From positions 65,286,001 to 65,350,000 of the forward strand of contig NC_088679.1 in the NCBI RefSeq assembly GCF_950023065.1: 64,000 nt of DNA, read 5' to 3'. The stretch's first letter is position 1. Each line of letters begins with the position of its first letter. The DNA is from Planococcus citri. Its lineage: Eukaryota; Arthropoda; Insecta; Hemiptera; Pseudococcidae. The translations under genes were made by a program, and so were the position numbers. Under the pieces are notes generated by a model. That model was given only the letters and a program-made list of their open reading frames with translations. It was not told the DNA's origin and made no database searches. Of the stretch, positions 45,301 to 53,600 are shown in pieces.

Positions 45301-45767
45301 CTTTCAAGAATTAGTGTGCCCCCAAAAAAGAATTGACAAAAAAGTTTTTTTTTAACTAAGTGTATTTATATGTACCTAGGTACTTATACATAGGTAGGTA
45401 TTATTCTAATCCTTAAACCTTATTTTTGAGCTATTGAACCTATTAAATTTAATTGAAATTTTCGTGTTTTTTTTTGGTAATTTTTTCTGAATTAAAATGT
45501 TCTCTCTCGTTTTGTATTTTTTTCAGACCTTTTTGGTTACCAAAAAGTTATTATTTTTTTTAAAATAAAAATTGAGTACATGAACCATAAACTGGTTTTA
45601 TTTGATACGTATATTTTCAGTGAAAAAAAGAAATGCGAAAATAATAGCATGGTTGTAAGGAGAGGGAGAGAGTTATCAATTTGTATATTTACTATAATCC
45701 AAGCATTCCAAACACGAAGAAAAGGAATCAATGACTCACCTTGAAATAAGTTGTCATTTGATGTCAT
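30285..45767 (-). CDS. ATP13A3: P5B-type P-type ATPase, polyamine-transporter family (17 coding exons)
   Basis: Coding exons: 45767-45740, 43637-43558, 43441-43274, 42911-42841, 41927-41812, 41359-41203, 39432-39228, 36551-36332, 36241-35940, 35859-35659, 35576-35376, 35266-35090, 35014-34873, 33359-33117, 31913-31705, 31606-31378, 31279-30285. They total 3744 nt, phase-consistent, giving 1247 residues; P5B proteins are usually ~1150-1450. The family moves polyamines such as spermine across late-endosomal/lysosomal membranes, driven by ATP through an aspartyl-phosphate intermediate. Visible motifs: TGES (~349-352), PPALP (472-476, the P5B substrate motif; P5A has PPELP), DKTGT with Asp515, KGSPE (675-679), TGDN (770-773), GDGAND (920-925). 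Hydrophobic segments fit an N-terminal re-entrant helix plus ten membrane spans. The ATP13A2 versus ATP13A3 assignment (Drosophila anne-like) is not resolved. No truncation or missing catalytic residue. Confidence 0.95.
31378..31606 (-). CDS. ATP13A3: P5B ATPase coding exon 16
   Basis: Residues 841-916. FALTGHTWSAIRQHYP and VVFARMSADQKQQVIQELQ precede the hinge motif. VFARM-S--QK is the conserved P-domain helix. Donor GTC G|GTACGT, phase 1. Confidence 0.95.
31705..31913 (-). CDS. ATP13A3: P5B ATPase coding exon 15, TGDN motif
   Basis: Residues 771-840. GDNIQTAICVAKECGII follows the split TGDN codon. The rest is the variable insertion of the P domain (ETNGRITDDAHNRSK, RGGGSGAIH). Confidence 0.93.
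31920..33100. other. ATP13A3: ATPase intron 14, AT-rich
   Basis: Intron without recognised genes. It holds three degenerate copies of an ATTTTTGAAAA / CCAATTC / AAAATGG-GTAAAAA pattern (near 32130, 32510 and 32800). A short TTAGG run, TTAGGTTAGGTTAGG, lies at 33084-33098. Confidence 0.5.
33117..33359 (-). CDS. ATP13A3: P5B ATPase coding exon 14, end of N domain and P domain
   Basis: Residues 690-770. HTEKGYRVIGVGYR, DLIFVGLVIFENKLKPQTVP and RMKLVMLTG lead into the TGDN hinge, which is split by the next intron. It lies between introns of about 1.5 kb and 1.2 kb. Confidence 0.95.
33470..34860. other. ATP13A3: ATPase intron 13, AT-rich, no other feature
   Basis: Low-complexity intron dominated by A and T runs, including a T-run of about 29 at 33611-33639. 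No exon-like or repeat-element ends seen. Confidence 0.5.
34873..35014 (-). CDS. ATP13A3: P5B ATPase coding exon 13, nucleotide-binding motif
   Basis: Residues 643-689. HQFQFSSRLQRMSV and YCKGSPEMIESLC contain the KG(A/S)PE ATP-binding lysine of the N domain. Acceptor TCTAG|GTAGGC, donor CCG|GTAGGT. Confidence 0.95.
35090..35266 (-). CDS. ATP13A3: P5B ATPase coding exon 12, N domain
   Basis: Residues 584-642. MFEATGWILDETEL matches the conserved MF--TGW-L-E block. It is followed by a Pro/Ser/Ala-rich linker (SSPATSIPTSPSSLSLS) of variable length in the family. Confidence 0.93.
35376..35576 (-). CDS. ATP13A3: P5B ATPase coding exon 11, P domain start
   Basis: Residues 517-583. It begins TGTLTEDGLDLYGV, completing DKTGTLTEDGLD, then FIEAMATCHSLTLIDSVISG and DPLDVK, typical of the P-to-N domain transition. 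Phase 0 at both ends. Confidence 0.96.
35659..35859 (-). CDS. ATP13A3: P5B ATPase coding exon 10, M4 and PPALP
   Basis: Residues 450-516. M4 carries IVVPPALPAAMTVG, the P5B substrate-site signature, followed by ISCMNPSVINVSGSINCICF and the phosphorylation Asp of DK at the exon end. The intron separates DK from TGT. Confidence 0.96.
35940..36241 (-). CDS. ATP13A3: P5B ATPase coding exon 9, end of A domain and M3
   Basis: Residues 349-449. It completes TGES(VPVTK), continues with LFGGTQVLQAR, VVLRTGYLTAKGNLVRSIL and KFDRD, and ends with M3 (FVWALGAVAIIGSAYSAF). Glu of TGES, needed for dephosphorylation, is present. Confidence 0.95.
36332..36551 (-). CDS. ATP13A3: P5B ATPase coding exon 8, actuator domain
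   Basis: Residues 276-348. ISDLVPGDVIEIP and PCDAVLLCGNCIVNESMLTG form the actuator (A) domain up to the TGES loop. The intron falls inside the first Gly codon of TGES. The exon follows a ~2.7-kb intron full of repeats. Confidence 0.95.
36660..37310. repeat. GTTTGTGCTT-rich repeat in ATPase intron 7
   Basis: The words CGTTTGTGCTTCG / TTCGTTTTG recur at least seven times between 36900 and 37235, with G-runs. The 200-codon minus ORF across it is a translation of these repeats (KHKR, KHKQ) and is not a gene. The first bases resemble the dispersed family at 20590. Confidence 0.5.
37378..37460. repeat. Dispersed repeat shared with 14200-14290
   Basis: CCTCTGAATAATTCCTGAGAG, ACCCCTCTGGCTAATTTTTC and ATGG match the 14.2-kb copy with scattered substitutions, in the same orientation. 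Confidence 0.6.
37800..38400. repeat. Degenerate ~170-bp tandem repeat in ATPase intron 7
   Basis: Four diverged occurrences of GATGAGTGAAATTG-TTTTTC, then GGATTTAATACTTTTCAAAT, are spaced about 160-185 bases apart. They are accompanied by GACC-AAAGCGAA and GAAAAGGAAAGTGATGTGA words. Confidence 0.6.
38640..39170. repeat. Dispersed repeat family, copy in ATPase intron 7
   Basis: Matches 20755-20960 (ATTTCTGAAACT-G and GTGGTGCCAATTTT landmarks) in the same orientation. It ends close to the exon 7 donor at 39227. Confidence 0.65.
39228..39432 (-). CDS. ATP13A3: P5B ATPase coding exon 7, M1-M2
   Basis: Residues 207-275. VVYGKNEIQIQ is the usual lead-in. FLNPFYIFQVFSLILWF forms M1 and YYSFAIIAMSLFGIISSA forms M2. 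The N-PFY-FQ-F-L-LW pattern is highly characteristic of ATP13A proteins. Donor AAA|GTACGT, phase 0. Confidence 0.95.
39481..41141. mobile_element. 1.66-kb inverted-repeat element in ATPase intron 6
   Basis: It starts GAAGGGCGGTTTTCCAAAA and ends with the inverse. The outer ~32 bases match at all but two or three positions. ATTT lies on both sides (39477-39480 and 41142-41145), a possible short target duplication. A motif TTTTTCCAAAA-(N)CGATAAGTCA recurs inside near 39648 and 39978, so the terminal sequence is repeated subterminally. No transposase ORF. It lies 48 bases upstream of the exon 7 acceptor and 61 bases beyond the exon 6 donor, so it fills almost the whole intron. Confidence 0.8.
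40062..40981. mobile_element. Nested inverted-repeat element (TATCCAAACCCTCACACATT ends)
   Basis: A 29-bp sequence at 40062-40090 recurs as an exact inverse at 40953-40981, with slight extension outward (GCATG/GCATA). It lies wholly inside the 1.66-kb element, so it is either a second MITE inserted there or a subterminal arm structure of the host element. The contents are AT-rich and non-coding. Confidence 0.65.
41203..41359 (-). CDS. ATP13A3: P5B ATPase coding exon 6
   Basis: Residues 155-206, with the conserved LRYVW motif and F-KIGG found just before the actuator region of P5B ATPases. Acceptor TTTAG, donor AAG|GTGAGC, phase 1 to 2. Confidence 0.92.
41812..41927 (-). CDS. ATP13A3: P5B ATPase coding exon 5
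   Basis: Residues 116-154 (SAEDVQRVSNDDLDDRTVAQ to IYFNDGSFI). Only the acceptor CATAAG|CGCAG keeps frame with exons 4 and 6. Two nearby downstream AGs (after CGCAG and CGCAGAG) would shift the frame. It is an insect-variable part of the N-terminal cytosolic domain. Confidence 0.8.
42841..42911 (-). CDS. ATP13A3: P5B ATPase coding exon 4
   Basis: Residues 93-115 (DRYQQCHTTYFVKKVERTSL), a 71-nt exon ending CTT AG|GTATGG in phase 2. It is part of the cytosolic N-terminal domain before M1. Confidence 0.85.
43274..43441 (-). CDS. ATP13A3: P5B ATPase coding exon 3, N-terminal membrane segment
   Basis: Residues 37-92 with the hydrophobic segment TAFTWILIILSLGTLRLVF and the family-typical EIYGYERS start and W(Y)EHWML-RKCAL pattern. 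In ATP13A2 this N-terminal helix region dips into the membrane without crossing it. Phase 0 at both ends. Confidence 0.92.
43558..43637 (-). CDS. ATP13A3: P5B ATPase coding exon 2
   Basis: Residues 10-36: a polar, acidic cytosolic leader ending GEEDEM. Acceptor TTGCAG|AC, donor ATG|GTGAGT, phase 1 to 0. Poorly conserved region of the family. Confidence 0.85.
44060..45170. repeat. Degenerate TTGCCAAAAATTGTC-type array in ATPase intron 1
   Basis: Phrases such as TTGCCAAAAATTG, TTTGACAAAAA and GTCGCTTTTT recur about every 30-40 bases in both orientations. The 136-codon plus ORF at 44208-44618 is a low-complexity product of this repeat. Confidence 0.5.
45740..45767 (-). CDS. ATP13A3: P5B ATPase coding exon 1 (start codon)
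   Basis: Encodes MTSNDNLFQ plus one base and ends at a strong donor G|GTGAGT. It is the only ATG after the in-frame stop in the leader. Residues 1-9, cytosolic. Confidence 0.8.
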
Positions 45768-45874
45768 AATCGTCGGCGTCTGTATAGGAATCGACCTTTG
45801 GCAAAAGACCAACTGCGACTGTCAAGATCACGGTCACGGTCTCGTTCACGGTCACAAACTGGTCCACTCGAAAT
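45768..45874 (-). other. 5' UTR part of the first coding exon, with upstream acceptor
   Basis: The exon begins after a good acceptor (AAACAG at 45875-45880), so another exon lies upstream. No ATG precedes the chosen start, and an in-frame TGA is present in this leader. Together they fix the start codon. It contains a repetitive CCGTGACCGTGA stretch. Confidence 0.7.
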
Positions 45875-45884
45875 CTGTTTATGA

Positions 45885-47630
45885 AAATAGCAAAATTTGA
45901 GGTGAACGAATTATATTTACGTCAAACACACCAATTTTGTAACAAGGTAGTTATCTATCACTCTACAAAAACCAGATACTTATTCGATACCTAGTTGAAG
46001 CGACGAAGGTATGTAAAATCAAAATAAATGTATATCGTTTTCTGCTATTGTTAACTATTTTCTAGCATTAGATAAACGCGTACTATTTACACTTACTACC
46101 TACCTAGTTGTGTGTATTTACATGTACTATGGACAAAGAATGAGCGATATGCGAAATCAACAGGTAATTACTACGAGCACGATACTACTAACAACTACTA
46201 CCCTACGAGCTCGCGACACTTGGGTATATCTACCAATGTCCAATTTATTGTCCACACCTAACCAAACCAGCGATCGCAGATAGAGAGGAGCGCCTGCGCT
46301 GTTATAGCACGTGTATCGTGTAAGTGTATCCGGATCCACTAACGAGTTCTAGAGGTTGCACTTTTGAGCTTTGCAAAGGCAATTAGCGAGATAATACGAA
46401 AACAAATACAATTTTGCACTCGACAATGTACCCAAAACACCATCAAGAATGCACCGTAGAATTTCACTATATAAAATCGCGTTCGTTGTAGTGATGCAGA
46501 GTTGTTAGCGTGTACGAGTACGACTACGAGTACTTACATTTGCGTACCTATGTAATTATTAATATTATCTGCGATATAAATGTTTAATAGGTTTAGGTAT
46601 ACACGTCGTGTCACGACGTATTATTTAAATGTACTTGAAGCTAATAATGAATACATTTTACATGTGTATTGTGTATAAGCTCTTGCAGATAAATAGGTAG
46701 GTTAGGTAGGTAGGTTGCCGAAATACACATATATGTAGAATATACATAGATACACTACAATGTGCAATCTAATTGTAAGTACTGGGTATGCTTAGATGCC
46801 TGCTACGCAAAGCAACACCTGATATATGACACGTGACGCTTCTAAAGTAGTGCGATGAGCACTTTTGTCATTGTGTAACACTACCGCGGCGTCGTGGCGC
46901 TCATGAGCATTAAAAATACAAACACGATATTCGATATGAAAATTCGCCATTGGCATCCTCAATCAATCACTATACACTCACGTGTAGTCGTAGACAGGTC
47001 TTGAGCCATAGAGATACTTGTATCTGTATGTGTACTTGCAATGGGAGCACGAGCGCAAGCACGAAATGTACTATAATATGGGCACCTGGTGTACTTGCTT
47101 CCGACTCGAGACTCGAACTAAATAGGTACTAATCCTTTAAGCTGCGCCTCATATGATTAGAACGTAAGCGTTCTATGTCATTCAGAAAATCGTATAAATC
47201 CTTTATCTCATGTCTGACATGAGTTGCAGGAATGACGACCATTTTGTTTTCATTCAAAAGTTACATCCTAAGAAGTCCATTTGTTACCATCGAGCCCTTA
47301 TCCCAGCATCCTTATTCTAATTTTTCAATCTTCATGAAACTTTAGTGGAGTAGGTACTATGGTGGGGCGTTGAAGGAGTTAAATGAAAAAAATAAGTTGA
47401 TATTCGTATTCAGCACTCACAAAAACCTAATGAACTATAGTCACACAATTTCTTCAATTCTCAGGAAATTTTGGGGGCTTATGGGGGCATTATTTTTTTC
47501 CCACGCAGGATGCACTTATCACGAGTCTTTTAGCCGTTCGTTCGTTCTCCAATGTTTACCTCCGCCAATCTTGTGATATTTTGTACAATCGTCAATGGGA
47601 ACTTGTAATTATTTTCAATGGAAAATGTAC
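45885..47630. other. Upstream region of the ATPase gene, no coding exon
   Basis: Contains GTAGGTA-rich simple sequence (46690-46720) and ACGAGTACGACTACGAGTAC-like words. One or more non-coding first exons are expected here or further right. TACAGGGTGTGCCAACATC at 47629-47647 looks like a lone element terminus. Confidence 0.4.
46463..46476 (-). promoter_or_regulatory. TATA-like element upstream of the ATPase coding region
   Basis: Minus-strand GATTTTATATAGTG lies ~600 bases upstream of the 5' UTR acceptor at 45875. It would suit a short non-coding first exon between it and 45.9 kb. The exact first exon and donor were not identified, and a far-upstream promoter is equally possible. Confidence 0.2.
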
Positions 47631-47819
47631 AGGGTGTGCCAACATCTATGGGTTACTAAAGTGACCTAAATGATCCAAACACTTTCTCATTTTTGGCAAA
47701 TTTTTCATAATTGATGAATTTTTGCCCAGAAATGGTGTGACTTATTCAATTCACAGATACCTATGTAGGTTTTGTAAGAAAATGTCTGCATCATCAATCA
47801 TCATTGAAATGACTTCAAG

Positions 47820-48470
47820 AACCCATACGGCTTGCCGCAGGGAAGTGTTCTGTCGCCCATCCTTTTTAATATCTACACCAATGACCAACTAACTGGAGGT
47901 CCTTCACGTTGCTCAGTGTGACACATTTGTAGAGGTGGAAGACAGACTGAATCAGGCAATAGAAGAACTTGATGTACCTATACTATAAAGCCAACCACCT
48001 TAGGTCAAATCCATCCAAGACAGAAATCTGTTGGTTCCACCTGCAAAACCATGAGGCCAAGAGACCACTCAACATCCAATGTGGGAAACACCGTACTGAA
48101 TCACAATGACCATCCCAAATATCTAGGAGTGACACTGGATAGATCACTCACCCACAGGCACCACTGTGAAAAAGCCAAAATGAAAGTAGCTGCTAGAACA
48201 AACCTAATCTGAAAGCCAGTAGGTAGCAGATGGGGAGCTAAACCACTGGTCCTGCATACATCAGCACTATAGCGCTGTGTTACTCAGTTGCAGAATATGC
48301 TTGCCCAGCATGGGGATGATCAGCACAACATGCTAAAAAAGTAGATGTGTCCCTGAATGAAGCCAGTCGATAAAGGGCCCATTTTCTTCCTAGGGCTTAC
48401 TGAGATTTCCCTGGTAGCTCTTATGGCCAGTCCACCCCTGATCTCATGGACTCAAGAGATGCAAACCAGT
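47820..48470 (+). pseudogene. Jockey-like LINE reverse transcriptase fragment
   Basis: Frames in sequence give GLPQGSVLSPILFNIYTNDQ (RT motif B), VEDRLNQAIEELD, NHLRSNPSKTEICWFHLQN, HPKYLGVTLDRSLTHRHHCE and LNEASR, then GLTEISLVALMASPPLI. This is the standard order of the palm, thumb and post-RT part of Jockey-clade ORF2. Stops and frameshifts are frequent, and the FADD block between motif B and the AIEELD helix is deleted. The 3' coding part reappears at 50150-50442 after an insertion. Confidence 0.85.
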
Positions 48471-48637
48471 TATAACCCACTTGACAATAGATTCGCCGAT
48501 AAAAAAGCCAGTGAAAAAGCCGACTCAAATATGACAGTAAATTTGTCATTAAAAAAACGCCAGGAAAAAATCGGCTGCTGTTTAAATACCTAATGCATTA
48601 AATCGCAGAATACAACCCTGAAATCTACAAAAAAAAT

Positions 48638-48712
48638 TCCAGCCTAAGCGGGGATCGAACCCAGGACTCCTGCTTGTCAATCCAATGCTCTAACCACGCA
48701 GCTATCATTGCA
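48638..48712 (-). ncRNA. tRNA-like module (SINE head or tRNA pseudogene)
   Basis: The minus strand carries an A-box-like TAGCTGCGTGGTTAGAGCAT and, about 30 bases on, a perfect B-box GGTTCGATCCC, followed by CGCTTAGGCTGG. The acceptor and anticodon stems do not pair well, so it is not a functional tRNA. tRNA-derived SINE promoters look like this. It lies in the insertion between the two Jockey fragments. Confidence 0.55.
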
Positions 48713-48943
48713 AGGTGAATATTTCTGTTTTCAAGCGGTATACATGTACCACACTTCGTACTTTTATTCAATTTTTTAAAAAGAAGTTGTGAATACCCAT
48801 TGCGCATGTGCACTATAATCGGTAAATAAAAAACAGCTGATTTGTGAGAACCGGCAGTTCGGCAAATGAAAAATTCTGCCATTCGCTGGTCAAAAACGGC
48901 TGTTTTTATAAAAACTAGCTTTTTCTAACTAGCGTTTTTTCAA

Positions 48944-49745
48944 AAACACGTTTTTTGCAAGATTTTAATTTTTTTGAGCATGTTGCACCGATTTTTGAGC
49001 TCTATGAAAAATGTATGTTATACCTAAAGGTGTAACTAAATTTCTGAAAAAATTTCGCAGCGTGTACCCTCCCCGTTTTTTTCTGTGAATTTTTTAAATT
49101 TTGAACCCCCCCCCCAAAACCCCCCAAATATGAAATTTTTTTTCGAAAAAAATTCCACACACGCAGCTACCTAGTGACTGTTTTCTGTGAAAGTTTCAAC
49201 ATTTTTGGACCATCCCCTCCGAAAACAGGAATTTTGAATTTTGAGCACATATGGTCACATATATGGAGAGGGGGGTGGGAGGGGGCAGCTCAAAATATCA
49301 AAATTGTCATTTTCATGTCTTTTTGCGTACGTTGCTTGAAATATCATTTTTTCTAAAAATTGTGACCTTGAGGGTCAGAAAACGGTGAAAAATTACGAAA
49401 AAACACGTTTCTTGCAAGATTTTAATTTTTTTGAGCATGTTGCACCGATTTTTGAGCTCTATGAAAAATATATGTTATACCTAAAGGTGTAACTAAATTT
49501 CTGAAAAAATTTCGCAAAGTGTACCCTCCCCGTTTTTTTCTATGAATTTTTGAAATTTTGAACCCCCCCCCCCAAAACCCCCCAAATATGAAATTTTTTT
49601 TTCGAAAAAAATTCCACACACGCACCTACCTAGTGACTATTTTATGTGAAAGTTTCAAAATTTTTGGACCACCCCCTCCGGAGAACGGGAATTTTGAATT
49701 TTAGCCACATATGGGCACATTTCTCGGGAGGGGGTGGGGGGGGCT
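48944..49745. repeat. Tandem duplication, ~457-bp offset
   Basis: A stretch of ~330 bases (ACGTTTTTTGCAAGATTTTA to the GGAGGGGG run) starting near 48944 recurs near 49402 with few differences, including the C-run AACCCCCCCCC and CACATATGG. The shared landmark GAGCATGTTGCACCG begins at 48976 and 49433. The sequence is non-coding and lies in the DNA that separates the Jockey fragments. Confidence 0.88.
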
Positions 49746-50149
49746 CAAACATTTTTTTGGGATGGTTTACATCCAAACTAACATTTTGGGTGAGTTTCAA
49801 CCAAATCGGTGAGAGTGCCGATTTCACTATCTTACCCGGAAAGGCTCTTTACTGTCATTTTTGCGCACCTATTAAATGGCAAATTTACAAAAATCAACTG
49901 GCATTTTGGCTTAACCGGCAAATCTCTTGTCAAGTGGGAAACCAACCAATTAGAGCATTTTTGATAAAAGTTAGTTTTAACCCAGGCTATTCAGATCATG
50001 CTATTGCTGTGACAAAAACACTCAATGTATTTTAAATAGAGTTGCCTGTATTGTCAGTTGATAGTATTTGGAACAGTGAATGAATTAAGTGCTCCTGCCG
50101 CAGTTGAGTTGAACGCTGTCAAATCTGGAACACAGCATCAGGTAGCAAT

Positions 50150-50442
50150 ACTATGAGCAAATCATTGCCCCAAGGCAACCAAATGAAGTACAGCCTCTGG
50201 ATGTCTGGAAAATGCTGAATAGAATTAGAAGCAGAACAACACACTTGAAATCCAACCTATACAGATGGCTGAGATGGCACTTGGCTGATGACAATCTGTG
50301 TAAATGTGGCAAGGTACAAGATGACAGGCACCCTTTCAAAAGTCAATTATACGGCAACTTCAACTCAGACGAACTGGACTGGACAATTGATGATGAGGGG
50401 ATGAAGTTCCTCAAATATTGGGATGAGAAGGGAATTATTTAG
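50150..50442 (+). pseudogene. Jockey-like LINE ORF2 C-terminal fragment
   Basis: Encodes VWKMLNRIRSRTTHLKSNLY, RWHLADDNLCKCGKVQDDRH and a C-terminal tail ending DEKGII-stop. W-LNRIR----T followed by C-CG---H is the usual C-terminal zinc-knuckle region of Jockey/R1-type ORF2. It continues the fragment at 47820-48470 in the same orientation. Confidence 0.8.
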
Positions 50443-50528
50443 ATAGTATTGGCGACTGGACAAGAGAAAAAAAATATTTACCCATAGTACTCAAAATGGA
50501 CAAATAAAAAATAATATCATAAAAAATT

Positions 50529-50600
50529 GCCTATTAGCCATGTGGCACAGCTGATGGACTGTCACGCGGAAGGTGAAGGGTTCGATCCTGATCCAGGTCA
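50529..50600 (+). ncRNA. tRNA-like module downstream of the LINE end
   Basis: TAGCCATGTGGCACAGCTGATGG is A-box-like, and GGGTTCGATCCTG is a good B-box 22 bases later; ATCAATTTTTT follows. It is similar in layout to the one at 48638-48712 but on the other strand. A tRNA-derived SINE head is the likeliest explanation; the stems do not form a proper cloverleaf. Confidence 0.5.
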
Positions 50601-50609
50601 TCAATTTTT

Positions 50610-53600
50610 TAAAATTTTATTCAATAATTGTTTCATTTTACTTTAATTTTTATCCAAGCAAATTTTTCACTGAAAATGTAATTTATTCTACGTTTTTTCA
50701 AATTTTTTTATTAATAATGAATTAACAAGTTTTTTAAAAGTGAAATACAAGAATGGGGCTTGAAAACGGTTTGTACGCAAATTAGGTTATTTTCTACTGC
50801 CAAAATCATAAAAAATTTAAAAATGAATTTTGAGTTGATTTTGGCCCTACCCCTCAACTTTGCGGTCAATTTTCGAGGAAAGTAAAAGAGATAGGAAGTT
50901 GCAGTTTGCGCCATTGAAAAGAGCATCTTTTTTTCTAAAAGGACCACTCTTTAACTTGAAACCCCTTTTTTTCACTTGGGTCGATTCTTGTAGAGCACGT
51001 CAAATAATATGTATTTTAATTTTTGGAAAGTGGAGAAGTCGAGAGGGTGAACATTTTTTCAGCCAAAAATGTTTCAATTTTTAGGAAGGAGAAAATGAAT
51101 GAAATTTTTAAATTTAAAACTCAGTTTAAAAATGGTACAAATCCACACTTTTTGGCAACTTCTGTAACAAAAAACAAAGAAAAACTAAAGCTGGACAAAA
51201 GCAGGATAGCAGAATATTGTTAAAACACATTGATGATCTCATTTCTACTCAAATGTTAGTTTTCCGAGTTCATCACGTGTGAGATTAAGCCATTCGTGTA
51301 GAAAATCAATTCCACTTATCTATGTATGTACAAATGTTTCCTCGTAATTTGTCACAATTTATATTTAAGTTTGCGCAAAAGCGACTATTCCTAGATTTGC
51401 TTATTTGGCGTCTTGATTCGCATTGCTCATCGTGGTACATATTTTATCGTAATTTGCCATCATCATCACTATCAGTGAAATTTTCTCAACGTGTGTAGCT
51501 ACGTACTGTCTACACTCGCCTCCTACCCTTGCTCATGTTGGTATTGTTTCGATAATAATCCTTTCTTGATATTTTTATTTGCTACTTTCAATGAAAAACA
51601 CTCGGAATTTTGTTGTCGTTGTCGATAAGATAATCAAATCTACGAGTTGTGCGACTAATCACTTGTATATCACGTGCGTTGTGAACACAATAAATTTTAC
51701 TAAAATAAGTATTATTAAATGTATGTAATGTACCTAATTTTTGCGTAATTTGGTTCAGTTTACAAACGTTTCAAATTAGAAAGCATTTTTTACTACCTAG
51801 GTATATATTTTTCTATTTCGTATGGATTTCTTAGCTCTTAAGCCATGTTTTACCATCTGCGATCAAGCAATACCACTTTTTTAAAACGAACAAGTTGTAC
51901 CTCTTGCGATACGAGCAAGCTCAAATTTTTACAATCTTTCCAAAAAAAAAATTGGGTATTTTCAAGGAGAAACTTCAGAATTTATTCTCCATTTGAAGGT
52001 GCTGGAATATGTTGTGTACTTCGTCAATAACCTTCGGCACGTCATATTGGTTGGTTCTTTTTTGAAAGCACAAGTAGGTAAATAAACATGAGACCAGGTA
52101 CTGCATATCCTAAGGCTTGATCTGCGTGAAGAAATGCTGTAGTTCAAGAAAAGTTCTCCTTGACTTCGAAAACGAGAGCTGCGTTATGAAATTCATATTC
52201 TTTCGCGTCAATAATATTTATTGCTTAACTAATAAGTAAATTAACGCAGGACTAAATAAAAATATGCGGCATATCCCCTTTGCCCCATTTTTTTTTTTTT
52301 TTTTTTACAATTTTTGATTGAAAAACAGTGAACGCATCAAATCGCCAAGCAGGAAGAAGTAGAGGGTCTTCGAATAGCGAAACAGGGATGCGATGGGAAA
52401 CGTGTTTTATTGTTATCCACAACCAACCAGTCAGCATGACAATTTGCCTACTTACTATCTGTCAGATAGGTCTATACTATTCGAGTATATATACAAAAAT
52501 GCGAATACGAAACGTAAACTCGTACGTAGGTCTATCAAGGTGAAGACGTAAACAACTTGTCGAGCTCGAAATCGAAAGTCGAATAGCTACTGACGAGCTT
52601 TCGGGTCAGTGGAACACCTTTCACTGCGAGAATCATTAAGTAACGTGATGGGTGATGGTACCTATAACGTTTAAAACGTTGATCATTTCTCAGTTAATTA
52701 ACCACTAAAACTACCAAACGAGTGCGTCGCCGATACTCAGATGCTGGGCCTCCAATTACATAGGTCTACGAAGCATGCATTATGCCATATTCCTACCTAT
52801 GTACATTGTAGGTATGTTGCTGATTTTGTTGTTTCGCGTCATAAATACATAAATCTTGTATACGTACATAACTACCTATTCTTACAATATGTAATAACGA
52901 CCATATTTCATTGTAAGTACTCGTAGTCATATAGGTCTAGGTACATTGTAATGTACGTTTTTGCAACTTGTCGCCGTCGACATTGTGTCTTGTTCTCACG
53001 TTGGAGTACCATAACGATGACCGCTAAAATTACGTGGTGAACTCAATGAGCAAGGTTGCATAGTGCTGTAGCTAGCTTTTCAAGTTCACAGAGGCAGTCA
53101 CAGCCTTAAATGAACGTTTTGCAAGAACGTACACTTCAGTTTCAGAAGAGAAATGCAATCGTTATTTTTTAAAATAAAATATACCCTTCATTTTTTATCA
53201 AAAAATTGAAACATTATTTTCTATTTTAGGCTAGTTTTAGAAAAGAAAATACAAACAATCTTGATTTTTGAAGGAAAACTGAAAACTTCATTCTTGAAAG
53301 AGATAATTAAAAATTGTGATCATGGCGAACAAAAGCTATTAAACTTTACGTTTAAAAAAGGTCTCTTGTGAAAAAACATCCTCAAAAAAAAACCTTCTCT
53401 CCACAAGAGAAAATTCATATTTCCCTAAATTATTTGTGGCGAAACAAAATTTTTGTTTTTGTAAACCTCAATAGAACTTTTAAAAATGAAAAACTTCAAA
53501 TGTGAGAAAACTTTCTTTTGAAAAAAAAAACTTTTTCAAAAGAAACTTTTTCAATAAGCCGTTTTTTGAAAATGAAATTAGAATTTTTTGAGAGAGATGG

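Noticed and set aside
46157..46339. 60-codon minus ORF upstream of the ATPase start
   Set aside because: Possibly non-coding first-exon sequence, but no donor or homology supports it as protein.
48357..48593. 78-codon plus ORF as an independent gene
   Set aside because: Its first half is frame-shifted Jockey ORF2 sequence (GLTEISLVALMASPPLI); the rest is inserted DNA.
49646..50035. 129-codon plus ORF
   Set aside because: Crosses the 457-bp tandem duplication and its G-run; no recognised protein features.
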